NCBI GenBank assembly: GCA_030065975.1
Contig: JASJCN010000021.1
Coordinates: 1-47,518, forward strand
Origin: Myxococcota bacterium
Lineage (GTDB): Bacteria > Myxococcota_A > UBA9160 > UBA6930
Length of the DNA stretch: 47,518 nt
Reading direction: 5' to 3'
The notes under the pieces were generated by a model. That model worked only from the letters and a program-made list of their open reading frames with translations, ran no database searches and was not told the origin of the DNA. Of this stretch, positions 15,112 to 22,479 are shown one piece after another (position 1 is the first letter of the stretch; every line of letters begins with the position of its first letter). Made by a program: the position numbers and the translations under genes.

Positions 15112-16488
15112 ATGATTGCTGCGTGCCCTCGCTGCAAGACCCGTTATCGAATCGAGCGCGAGAAGATGCGACCGGAAGGGGTGCGACTGCGTTGCAGCCG
15201 TTGCGAAACGCTCTTCCGCGTGCGGGCACCCGAGTCCGCTCCGCAGGCTGCGCCCGCCGAGGCGGCGTCGCCCGCCTCCGAGCCCTCGCTCTCGGGCGCC
15301 ATGGGTGCCACGCCGGCAGCCGCTCCGGCGCCCGGCTTCGACCCCGCCCCGGGTGAGGGTCAGCCCGACATGGCCACCGCTTCCACCGGGTCGCCGTCCG
15401 CGCCGGCCGACGGCGCCGTACCCGTGTCCGCCGGCGGCGCCGTACCCGTGCCCGCCGACGGCCTCGTACCCGTGTCCGCCGACGGCGTCGTCTCGGCGCC
15501 CACCCCCGAGTCCCAGCCGCCGTCGGATCCGCCGGCGCCGGCGCCCGCAGGGGCGCCGGACCCACGACCGGAGTCCGTTCCCATGCCCGCCGCGGCGAGC
15601 GATGCGCAGGAGACCGATCCCGCGTCGCAGTCGCCCGCGGCCGTCTGCCTCGCCATCCCCGACGAGGAGCTCGCGAAGCAGACCGCCGACACCCTCGCCT
15701 CGCGGGGCTGCGCGGCCTTCGTGGTCCATGACGGCGTCGAGGCCATCCTCGAGGTCCAGCGACGTCTTCCCAAGCTGGTCGTGGTCGCCGCCAACCTGCC
15801 CAAGATGTTCGGCTTCCAGGTCTGCGAGCTGATCAAGCGCAACGAGAGCCTGCGGTCGATCCAGGTGGTGCTGATCGGCGCGATCCACCACAAGGACCGC
15901 TACCGCCGCGCGCCCGACGAGCTCTACGGGGCCGACGCCTACGTCGAGGAGCCCGATCTCCCGGACGGCCTGCTGCCCTGGATCGAGCGCCTGGGTGCCG
16001 ATGTCGCGCCGGCGACGGAGCCTTCGGCGGACCCGACGCCGCCCCTGCCGGACCCCGCGCCCCCCGCTCCCGCGCCGCCCGCGCCCGAGCTCCGGGTGGA
16101 GGCGCCCCCCGCGCCCGTCCCCGAGCCGCCCACGCCCGAGCTGCGCGTGGAGGCGCCGTCCGCGTCCGTGCCGGAGCCCGCGGCGCCGACGTCGACCGAG
16201 GCGACGCCCGGCGGAGACGACGCGGCGGAGCCCGAGGACGAGGCCCTCGTGGCCGAGCGACAGAAGGCCGAGCGGCTCGCCCGGATCATCGTGTCGGACA
16301 TCGTCCTCTACAACGAGGTGCGCTTCAACGAGGCGCTGCGCATGGGGAACGTCGTCGAGGCGCTCTCGGCGGAGCTGGCCGAGGGCCGCGCGCTCTTTGC
16401 CGAGCGCGTCGACGAGCGCGTGCGCCAGGAGCGCGACCATCTGGCCGCCGAGCTCGAGCGCGTCGCGGAAACCCGGAAGCAGGGGTAG
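15112..16488 (+). CDS. Zinc-ribbon / Pro-Ala-rich / degenerate receiver protein
   Basis: This 458-residue protein starts with an MJ0042-type zinc ribbon (Cys5, Cys8, Cys28, Cys31; ACPRCKTRYRI and LRCSRCETLFRV). A long Pro/Ala-rich linker follows with 8-residue repeats. The receiver-like domain (about 177-300) has a receiver pattern, but the three key positions are changed: Ala226 for the phospho-Asp (VVAANLPKMFGFQVCEL), Gly256 for Thr, and Glu280 for Lys. It should therefore not be phosphorylated. A second Pro-rich linker and a charged helical end (about 375-458) complete it. It sits between the MCP and the HEAT gene, and probably acts as a scaffold or adaptor of the signalling complex. Whether the ribbon binds zinc is inferred. 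Confidence 0.8.
   Translation: MIAACPRCKTRYRIEREKMRPEGVRLRCSRCETLFRVRAPESAPQAAPAEAASPASEPSLSGAMGATPAAAPAPGFDPAPGEGQPDMATASTGSPSAPADGAVPVSAGGAVPVPADGLVPVSADGVVSAPTPESQPPSDPPAPAPAGAPDPRPESVPMPAAASDAQETDPASQSPAAVCLAIPDEELAKQTADTLASRGCAAFVVHDGVEAILEVQRRLPKLVVVAANLPKMFGFQVCELIKRNESLRSIQVVLIGAIHHKDRYRRAPDELYGADAYVEEPDLPDGLLPWIERLGADVAPATEPSADPTPPLPDPAPPAPAPPAPELRVEAPPAPVPEPPTPELRVEAPSASVPEPAAPTSTEATPGGDDAAEPEDEALVAERQKAERLARIIVSDIVLYNEVRFNEALRMGNVVEALSAELAEGRALFAERVDERVRQERDHLAAELERVAETRKQG
15406..15495 (+). repeat. 24-base in-frame tandem repeats in the zinc-ribbon/receiver gene
   Basis: Three full copies and one partial copy of a 24-base unit start at 15406, 15430, 15454 and 15478. They encode variants of ADGAVPVS in the first proline-rich linker. 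The frame is kept, so only linker length would change with copy number. Confidence 0.8.
16084..16185 (+). repeat. Two 51-base in-frame repeats in the same gene's second linker
   Basis: Copies at 16084-16134 and 16135-16185 encode PELRVEAPPAPVPEPPT and PELRVEAPSASVPEPAA. This is a separate duplication from the 24-base repeats about 600 bases upstream. Both lie in disordered linkers flanking the receiver-like domain. Confidence 0.8.
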
Positions 16489-16494
16489 ACGAGG

Positions 16495-18558
16495 GTGGAC
16501 CGCAGCGTCGTGGAAGCCTGGATCGCGGATCTCTCCTCGTCCGACGAGGAGGTCCGGCGCCTCGCCGTCGAGCGAGCGAGCATGCTCGCCGACGAGGACG
16601 TGCGCGAGCATCTGCTCGAGCGGCTGGGGGACGAGAGCTGGCGGGTGCGCAAGGCCGCCTGCGAGCGCATCGCCCACCTCGAGGATCCCGGGGCCACCGC
16701 CGCGGCCCTGCTTCGCGCCCTGGCCGACGGAGACAACCCGGGCCGGCGCAACGCGGCGCTCGAGGTGCTGCGTCGCATCGGCTCGGCGGCGCTGCCGGCG
16801 CTGATCGGCGCGAGCGAGGACCCGGACGTCGACGTGCGCAAGCAGGTGGTCGACGCCCTGGCCGGGATCGAGGATCCCGCGGCGATCGCTCGCCTCGAGC
16901 AGCTGCTCGGCGACGCCGACGCCAACGTGCGCGGCGCAGCGGCGGACGCCCTCGGGTCCTGCGGATCCGAGGAATCGGCGCGCGCTCTGCGCCGGATCCA
17001 GAGCGAGGACGAGGAGGGGCTCGTGCGCCTCTCGGCCCTGCGCGCGCTCTCCCGTCTCGGTGCCGAGGTGCCCCTGGACGAGCTGAAGGAGGCGCTGGCC
17101 GACCCGGGTCTGCGCCCGGCCGCGATCTCGCTCCTGGCCGAGAGCTTCGATCCCGAGGCGGAGCTGCGTCTCGTAGACAGCCTCCACACCGCGCGCTCCG
17201 CACGAGAGGCGGCCATGGCGGCCCTGGTGCGGCGGATGGCCCGCCTCGACGGAGAAGCCGCGGTGACGCTCGAGGGGCGGATCCAGAGCGCGGTCGCCGA
17301 GGGGCCGGCCGTGCTCGAGGACGCCCTCGACCGGCTCGGCGCCGCGCCGCTGCCCAAGCGGCTCGTGTTCGTGCAGTTCCTGTGTCTGCTGAAGCGGCGC
17401 GACGTGGTGGCGCCCCTGCTGTGCGCGGGGCTCGATCCGGCGCTCCAGACCCTCGTGCTCGAAGGGCTCGGGCGCTTCGGCTCCGACATCGAGGAGGCCA
17501 TCGCCGAGGTCTGGGACGGGCTGCCGCTCGCCGCCCGCGAGCTCGCGCTGCGCCTGCTCGGGAGCTGCGATGGGGAGGCCGGTGGCGCGGTCCTGCTCCA
17601 GGCGCTCGAGGGAAGCTCGCTCGAGCTGCGGGTCGAGGCGGCCAAGGCCCTCGGTCGGCGGCGGGACCCGCGCTTCGTGCCCGCCCTGGTGGCCGCGGTG
17701 GCGCGCAGCGCCGAGGAGCTCGAGGACGCCGACGACGAGGCCATCGAGAGCCTCTCCGACGCCCTCATCCAGGCCGCGCGATCCGACGCGAGCGCCTCGA
17801 GGGAGGCGGTCGCGCTGCTCTCGGAGCTTCCGTCGGACTCGGGCGAGTGCCACCGCATCACCGTGGCCCGCACCCTGGGCGAGCTCGCCGACTCCGCCGA
17901 CTCCGGCACCCTCTCGCTGCTGCTCTCCGACCCCAGCGCCCGCGTCCGGCGCGCAGCGGTCCACGCGATCGGCCGCCTCGCCGACGGCGCGTCGGCGGAC
18001 GGGCTGCGCATGGCCGTGACCGACGAGGATCCCGCGGTGCGCATCGGCGCCGCTGGAGCGCTCGTGGTGGCGCGCTCGCCCGAGGCGTTGGAGGCCCTCG
18101 CCACCCTGGCGATGGACGAGGAGCCGCTGGTCCGGGCGGCCGCAGTTCGCTCCCTCGCGGGGCTGTCGCCGAGCCACGGAGAGGAGCGCATCCTCGGCAT
18201 CCTGGAGACGGCGCTCTCCGACGAGGGCACCGTCGCGCTGGCCTCTCTCGAGGCCCTCTCGCGCATCGGCGGGGACGCGGCGGCCGACCTGGCCGCGCGC
18301 TGGGTCGAGGCTTCGGACCCCGACGTGGCGAGCCTCGCGATCACCTGTGCGGGGCGCCACGGCGGCGAGGAGGTGCTCGACCGCATCACGGGCGCGATCC
18401 AGCACGACGCGTGGTCGGTGCGGGCTGCGGCCGTCCAGGTCGTGGCCGATCGCGGGCACGCCCGGGCGGTGCCGGCGCTGCTGCGGCGTCTCGAGGTCGA
18501 GCGCGACGACTTCGTGCGCAACAACCTGCTGGAAGCGGTGCGGAGGCTCGAGCCCTAG
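16495..18558 (+). CDS. HEAT-repeat protein of the chemosensory cluster
   Basis: A 687-residue protein made almost entirely of HEAT (PBS-lyase-type) helical repeats, for example DESWRVRKAACERIAHLEDP, DPDVDVRKQVVDALAGIEDP, DANVRGAAADALGSCGSEES and DPSARVRRAAVHAIGRLADG. No enzymatic motif, signal peptide or membrane helix is visible, so it is probably a cytosolic scaffold. The GTG start at 16495 has a purine-rich GGGG about 10 bases upstream. The stop overlaps the cheR GTG. HEAT proteins next to chemosensory genes occur in deltaproteobacteria, but the specific partner here cannot be read from sequence. Candidates are CheR/CheB or the adjacent pseudo-receiver. Confidence 0.9.
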   Translation: MDRSVVEAWIADLSSSDEEVRRLAVERASMLADEDVREHLLERLGDESWRVRKAACERIAHLEDPGATAAALLRALADGDNPGRRNAALEVLRRIGSAALPALIGASEDPDVDVRKQVVDALAGIEDPAAIARLEQLLGDADANVRGAAADALGSCGSEESARALRRIQSEDEEGLVRLSALRALSRLGAEVPLDELKEALADPGLRPAAISLLAESFDPEAELRLVDSLHTARSAREAAMAALVRRMARLDGEAAVTLEGRIQSAVAEGPAVLEDALDRLGAAPLPKRLVFVQFLCLLKRRDVVAPLLCAGLDPALQTLVLEGLGRFGSDIEEAIAEVWDGLPLAARELALRLLGSCDGEAGGAVLLQALEGSSLELRVEAAKALGRRRDPRFVPALVAAVARSAEELEDADDEAIESLSDALIQAARSDASASREAVALLSELPSDSGECHRITVARTLGELADSADSGTLSLLLSDPSARVRRAAVHAIGRLADGASADGLRMAVTDEDPAVRIGAAGALVVARSPEALEALATLAMDEEPLVRAAAVRSLAGLSPSHGEERILGILETALSDEGTVALASLEALSRIGGDAAADLAARWVEASDPDVASLAITCAGRHGGEEVLDRITGAIQHDAWSVRAAAVQVVADRGHARAVPALLRRLEVERDDFVRNNLLEAVRRLEP

Positions 18559-19496
18559 TGAACGGCTTCGACGACGGCCCGCTCGAGCTCTCCGACCTCG
18601 AGTACCGGCTCTTCCGGGACTTCTTCCGGGAGGCGACGGGCCTGTGGTTCGGCGAGGACTCGCGCTTCCTGCTCGAGAAGCGGCTGGGCCGGCGCGCGCG
18701 CGAGCTCGGCCTCGGAAGCCTGGCGGCCTATCACCACCTGCTGCGACACGATCGCGAGAGCGATCAGGAGCTGGCCCGGGCCACCGACGAGCTCACGACC
18801 AACGAGACCTACTTCTTCCGCGAGCGCGGTCAGCTGCGGGCCCTGGTCGAGGAGATCCTTCCCGAGCTGCTCGAGCGCCGGAGGCGGCTCGGCGGCGGCG
18901 TGGTGAGCATCTGGTCGGCGGGCTGCTCGAGCGGTGAGGAGGCCTACAGCATCGTGATCCTGGCGCGCGAAGCGGGGCTCGAGCCCGGCCGCGACTTCCG
19001 GGTCTATGCGTCGGACATCTCGAGGCGCGTGCTGCAGAAGGCGCGGCGCGGGGTGTACCGCCCGGCGTCGTTCCGGGAGACCCCGCCCGAGCTGCAGAAG
19101 CAGTACTTCGAGGAGGTCGAAGGCGGCCACCGCATCGTCGACGACATCAAGCGCCACGTGGTGTTCACCCACCTGAACCTGCTCGACGACACGCGCTCGG
19201 CGGTGCTCGGGCCGATGGACGTGATCCTCTGCCGCAACGTGATCATCTACTTCGACCAGGAGACCAAGCGCCGCGTGGTGCACGGCTTCGAGGAGAAGAT
19301 CCGGCCCGGGGGCTACCTGCTGCTCGGCCACTCGGAGTCGCTGATCAACCTGAGCAGCGCCTTCGAGCTGCGTCACCTGACGCACGACCTCGTGTATCGC
19401 AAGCCGTCGGCTTCGGACGCGCCCCAGGATCGCTGGCGGAAGGCGGCCGAGGAGGCCATCGCCGCGACCGCGAGCCTGGAGGAGCTCGAGCGATGA
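18558..19496 (+). CDS. cheR: Chemoreceptor glutamate methyltransferase CheR
   Basis: CheR methylates glutamates of the MCP using S-adenosylmethionine to set adaptation. The 312-residue protein has the N-terminal helical domain (LELSDLEYRLFRDFFREATG), the TTNETYFFRE motif (about 80-89), the SAM-binding WSAGCSSGEEAYSIVILAR (about 109-127), VYASDISRRVLQKAR, and DVILCRNVIIYFDQETKRRV. There is no TPR extension. The GTG at 18558 overlaps the TAG of the HEAT gene, and the stop overlaps the cheB ATG. The MCP lacks a docking pentapeptide, so CheR must bind the methylation helices directly. Confidence 0.96.
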   Translation: MNGFDDGPLELSDLEYRLFRDFFREATGLWFGEDSRFLLEKRLGRRARELGLGSLAAYHHLLRHDRESDQELARATDELTTNETYFFRERGQLRALVEEILPELLERRRRLGGGVVSIWSAGCSSGEEAYSIVILAREAGLEPGRDFRVYASDISRRVLQKARRGVYRPASFRETPPELQKQYFEEVEGGHRIVDDIKRHVVFTHLNLLDDTRSAVLGPMDVILCRNVIIYFDQETKRRVVHGFEEKIRPGGYLLLGHSESLINLSSAFELRHLTHDLVYRKPSASDAPQDRWRKAAEEAIAATASLEELER

Positions 19497-20563
19497 GCCG
19501 CGACACCTTGCGCGTGCTGGTGATCGACGACTCCGCGTTCAGCCGGCGCACGATCGTGACCATGCTCGGGCGTGCCCCGGGCATCGAGGTGGTGGACTGG
19601 GCCCGCGACGGCCACGAGGCCCTGCGCAAGGCCCTCGAGATGGACATCGACCTGATCACGCTCGATCTCGAGATGCCGCGCATGGACGGCTTCACGTTCC
19701 TGCGCCTGCTGATGGCCAAGCGGCCGACGCCGGTGCTCGTGGTGAGCGGCCGCGCGGGTGACGAGGACGTCTTCAAGGCCCTCGATCTCGGCGCGGCGGA
19801 CTTCGTCGCCAAGCCCTCGGCACACCCCGACCCCGACCTCGCGGAGATCGAGCAGGAGCTGCTGCGCAAGATCCAGGCGATCCACGAGCTGCGGGTGGAG
19901 AACCTGGCAGAGCGCCAGCCCAGCGGCGTCGCGGATCCGGCCCACGCCGGCCTGGTGCGCGACCGCTCGGTGGTCGCCATCGGTGCCTCGACCGGAGGGC
20001 CGGCGGCCCTGATGCAGCTCTTCGGAGCCTTCAACGTGGCCCCTTCCGTTCCCTTCGTCGTGGCCCAGCACATGCCGGGCGCCTTCACGGCCGGCTTCGC
20101 CGAACGGCTCGATCGCCTCACCTGCTTCGACGTGCGGGAGGCGCGCCACGGCGAGGTGCTCGGGGCGGGGCAGATCCGAATCGCGCCCGGTGGCAAGCAC
20201 GTGGAGTTCGAGCGGGTCGGCGACCAGGTTCGGACGCGCCTCTCCCCCGGCACCCGTTCGGACAAGTACGCGCCGTCGGTCGATCGCCTCTTCCACTCCG
20301 CGGCCGAGCACTTCGGTTCCGCGGTGCTGGGGGTCGTCCTGACCGGGATGGGCGGGGATGGCGCCAGCGGCGCCCAAGCCATCCGCAAGGGTGGAGGCGC
20401 CGTCCTGGCCGAGTCCGAGGAGTCGGCGGTGATCTTCGGGATGCCCCAGCAGGCGATCGAGGCCGGGGCCGTGGACCAGGTACTTCCCCTGTGGGAGATC
20501 GCTCCAGCCATTCAGGCGGGAGCCGGAAAGACCGATGAGTCGGGGTCAGAGGGTCTCGAATGA
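19493..20563 (+). CDS. cheB: Chemoreceptor methylesterase/deamidase CheB
   Basis: CheB removes receptor methyl groups and is activated by phosphorylation from CheA. Residues 1-125 are a receiver with phospho-acceptor Asp58 (LITLDLEMPRMDGFTFL) and Lys107 (FVAKPSAHPDP). The esterase domain has the catalytic triad Ser166 (VVAIGASTGGPAALM), His193 (VAQHMPGAFTAGFAERL) and Asp289 (GMGGDGASGAQAIR). At 356 residues it is of standard length. The ATG overlaps the cheR stop, and its own stop overlaps the ATG of the GAF gene. Confidence 0.97.
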   Translation: MSRDTLRVLVIDDSAFSRRTIVTMLGRAPGIEVVDWARDGHEALRKALEMDIDLITLDLEMPRMDGFTFLRLLMAKRPTPVLVVSGRAGDEDVFKALDLGAADFVAKPSAHPDPDLAEIEQELLRKIQAIHELRVENLAERQPSGVADPAHAGLVRDRSVVAIGASTGGPAALMQLFGAFNVAPSVPFVVAQHMPGAFTAGFAERLDRLTCFDVREARHGEVLGAGQIRIAPGGKHVEFERVGDQVRTRLSPGTRSDKYAPSVDRLFHSAAEHFGSAVLGVVLTGMGGDGASGAQAIRKGGGAVLAESEESAVIFGMPQQAIEAGAVDQVLPLWEIAPAIQAGAGKTDESGSEGLE

Positions 20564-21378
20564 GCGATGACGAGCGCCAGAACCTGCCGGTCCGCGCCGA
20601 GGAGTTCCTCGGAATGTTCCGTCGTGGTGCGGAGTTCACCAAGGAGTTGCTGGAAGAGAACCAGCGCCTGCGCCGGCAGCTCGTGGAGGTCGAGGACCGT
20701 CAGACCACCGCCGCCGGCGACGACGTCGAGTGGAGCAAGCTCCGCGAGGAGCTGATCGCCCGGGTCCGGACCCTCGAGTCCGAGCGCGAGGACGTGCTGG
20801 AGCGCCTGCGGGCCGTGGAGGAGGAGAACCGCCTCTTCGCCGGCCGCTACCTCGAGATCGAGGAGGAGAACAACAACCTCGCGAACCTCTATGTGGCCAG
20901 CTACCAGCTGCACTCGACCCTGGACCTCGGCGAGGTCCTGAAGATCATCATCGAGATCGTGATCAACCTGGTCGGGGCCGAGCTCTTCGCCGTGTACGTG
21001 CTCGACGAGCGCAGCGGCCAGCTCGAGGCGGTCGCGTCCGAGGGCGCCGAGGTCAAGACCTTCCCGAGCGCGCCGCTGGGCAGCGGCCCGATCGGCGAGT
21101 CCGTGCTCTCCGGTGAGATGATCCTCGAGGAGGGCGCTTCGCAGGATCTCGACCACCCCGTCGTGAACATCCCGCTCCGCGTGGAAGATCGACCCATCGG
21201 AGCCATCGCGATCCACCGCCTGCTCTCGCAGAAGGAGAGCTTCAGTCCGCTCGATCACGAGCTCTTCACGCTCCTGGCCGGCCATGCCGCCACCGCGATC
21301 TTTGCGGCGCAGCTTCATGGCCATTCCGAACGCAAGCTGAACACCATCCAGGGCTTCATCGACCTGCTCACGAAGTAG
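20560..21378 (+). CDS. Coiled-coil plus GAF domain protein
   Basis: A 272-residue soluble protein. Residues about 25-110 form a long acidic coiled coil (LLEENQRLRRQLVEVEDRQ, RVRTLESEREDVLERLRAVE). Residues about 115-265 form a GAF-type sensor domain (LHSTLDLGEVLKIIIEIVIN, GAELFAVYVLDERSGQLEAV, LTLLAGHAATAIFAAQLH region). No kinase or cyclase domain follows. The ligand is unknown; no conserved heme or nucleotide-binding residue can be assigned by eye. It is coupled to cheB by an ATGA overlap and followed by a CheY-like gene, so it is probably a partner of the chemosensory complex. Confidence 0.85.
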   Translation: MSDDERQNLPVRAEEFLGMFRRGAEFTKELLEENQRLRRQLVEVEDRQTTAAGDDVEWSKLREELIARVRTLESEREDVLERLRAVEEENRLFAGRYLEIEEENNNLANLYVASYQLHSTLDLGEVLKIIIEIVINLVGAELFAVYVLDERSGQLEAVASEGAEVKTFPSAPLGSGPIGESVLSGEMILEEGASQDLDHPVVNIPLRVEDRPIGAIAIHRLLSQKESFSPLDHELFTLLAGHAATAIFAAQLHGHSERKLNTIQGFIDLLTK

Positions 21379-21408
21379 CCCTCGCGCAGCGACCGGCGGA
21401 GAGAGAAC

Positions 21409-21792
21409 ATGAACGAGGACCGGCCCCGAATCCTGATCGTCGAAGACAGTCCGACCATGCGGCAGCTGCTGGCGTTCGCGCTCAAGCGCCTGCGCGGAGC
21501 GGAGATCGTCGAGGCTTCCGACGGCATGGACGGGCTGCGCAAGATCACCAGCGACGAGTTCGATCTCGCGCTGATCGACATCAACATGCCCGTGATGGAC
21601 GGCCTCAAGCTGATCAGCCTGATCCGCGCCGAGGGGTCCCTGCGCGAGATTCCCATCGTGGTGATCACCACCGAGGGCGCTGCCGAGGACCGCGAGCGCG
21701 CGCTCTCGCTCGGCGCCAACGAGTATCTGACCAAGCCGATCCAGGCCAACAAGGTGCTCGCGGTCGCCCGCTCCCTGCTGAAGCTGGGCTGA
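21409..21792 (+). CDS. cheY: CheY-like response regulator (second of the cluster)
   Basis: A 127-residue receiver with all active-site residues: Glu/Asp12-13 in ILIVEDSPTMRQL, phospho-acceptor Asp57 in LALIDINMPVMDGLKLI, Thr in IVVITTEGAAEDRERAL, and Lys in YLTKPIQANK. It has no output domain. The ATG at 21409 is preceded by GGAGAGA. It differs in its C-terminal helix from the first CheY-like protein (9072-9470), so CheA may feed two outputs or one of the two may act as a phosphate sink. It is the last recognisable signalling gene of the cluster. Confidence 0.94.
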   Translation: MNEDRPRILIVEDSPTMRQLLAFALKRLRGAEIVEASDGMDGLRKITSDEFDLALIDINMPVMDGLKLISLIRAEGSLREIPIVVITTEGAAEDRERALSLGANEYLTKPIQANKVLAVARSLLKLG

Positions 21793-21799
21793 CCCCGTC

Positions 21800-21813
21800 C
21801 GGAGGCCTCTCCG
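21800..21813 (+). terminator. Short hairpin after the chemosensory cluster
   Basis: CGGAG (21800-21804) pairs with CTCCG (21809-21813) around a GCCT loop, 8 bases after the stop of the second CheY-like gene. There is no T-run, so it is at best a weak or factor-assisted terminator. lptE starts shortly downstream. Confidence 0.3.
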
Positions 21814-21852
21814 AGGTCGACTGGCGCGCCGCTCGTTGGTAGCGTCCGCGCC

Positions 21853-22479
21853 GTGCCCGCTCGCACCCGCGCGCTTCCGTACCCGTTGGACCGGGCGGCG
21901 TCCGCCCGGTCGGCGCCTGCCCGGTCGGCGTTGGACCGGTCGGCGCTCGCCCGGTCTGGGGTGGTCCGGCTCGGCCTCGCGCTGGCCCTGGCCCTCGGCC
22001 TCTCCTCCGGCTGCGGCTACCAGGTCGTGCGCTACGAGAATGCGCTGCCCGACGTCCAGCGGGTCGCGATCCAGGCCTTCGAGAACGACACCTTCGAGCC
22101 GGAGATCGACCGGATCTTCGCCGACAGCCTGCAGCGCGAGTTCCTGCGCCGCGGGAGCCTGCGACTCGTCGACGATCCCGAGGTCGCCGATCTCGTGGTC
22201 CAGGGGATCATCTCCGAGCTGAACATCATCAGCCGGAGCTTCTCCTCGATCTCCTTCGCCCTCGAGTACGAGGTTCGCATGCGGCTGCTGGTCGTGGTGG
22301 CGCAGAAGGACGGGACCGTGCTCGAGCTCGATACCAACGCGCTGCAGGACAGCGAGCTCTACCTGGCCAGCGCGGACGTCGAGGTCGCGCGCACCAACCG
22401 GGAGGAGGCGCTCCGCCGGCTCTCGGGCGTGCTGGCCAGTCGCATCCACGACTCGATCTTCGAGCGCGAGATCCCGTGA
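21853..22479 (+). CDS. lptE: LPS-assembly lipoprotein LptE
   Basis: LptE plugs the LptD barrel and helps place LPS in the outer leaflet. The mature part (CGYQVVRYENALPDVQRVAI, TFEPEIDRIFADSLQREFLR, ADLVVQGIISELNIISRSF) matches the LptE fold. A lipobox LSSGC ends a hydrophobic signal at 21961-22014. Coordinates give the longest frame from GTG 21853. GTG 21961 is the more likely start, because it gives an 18-residue signal peptide (MVRLGLALALALGLSSGC), whereas the longer form adds 36 Arg/Ser/Ala-rich residues encoded by tandem repeats. Neither start has a strong ribosome site. The stop overlaps the holA GTG, and an lptE-holA pair is common in proteobacteria. Confidence 0.87.
   Translation: MPARTRALPYPLDRAASARSAPARSALDRSALARSGVVRLGLALALALGLSSGCGYQVVRYENALPDVQRVAIQAFENDTFEPEIDRIFADSLQREFLRRGSLRLVDDPEVADLVVQGIISELNIISRSFSSISFALEYEVRMRLLVVVAQKDGTVLELDTNALQDSELYLASADVEVARTNREEALRRLSGVLASRIHDSIFEREIP
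21889..21963 (+). repeat. Five 15-base tandem repeats at the start of lptE
   Basis: Units of the form GCCCGGTCGGCGNNN begin at 21889, 21904, 21919, 21934 and 21949. They encode Arg/Ser/Ala pentapeptides if translated. The last unit runs into the likely GTG start at 21961. Copy-number variation would change the leader length in steps of five codons. Confidence 0.75.

Noticed and set aside
13249-18459. Very long open frame on the minus strand opposite the MCP, zinc-ribbon and HEAT genes
   Set aside because: High GC leaves antisense frames open. Its translation is Arg/Gly/His/Val-rich without motifs, while the plus strand carries clear CheW, MCP, HEAT and CheR domains.
7091-21792. Cluster as a flagellar chemotaxis operon
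   Set aside because: No flagellar structural, motor-switch or phosphatase gene is present, and the accessory proteins are those of alternative-function systems.
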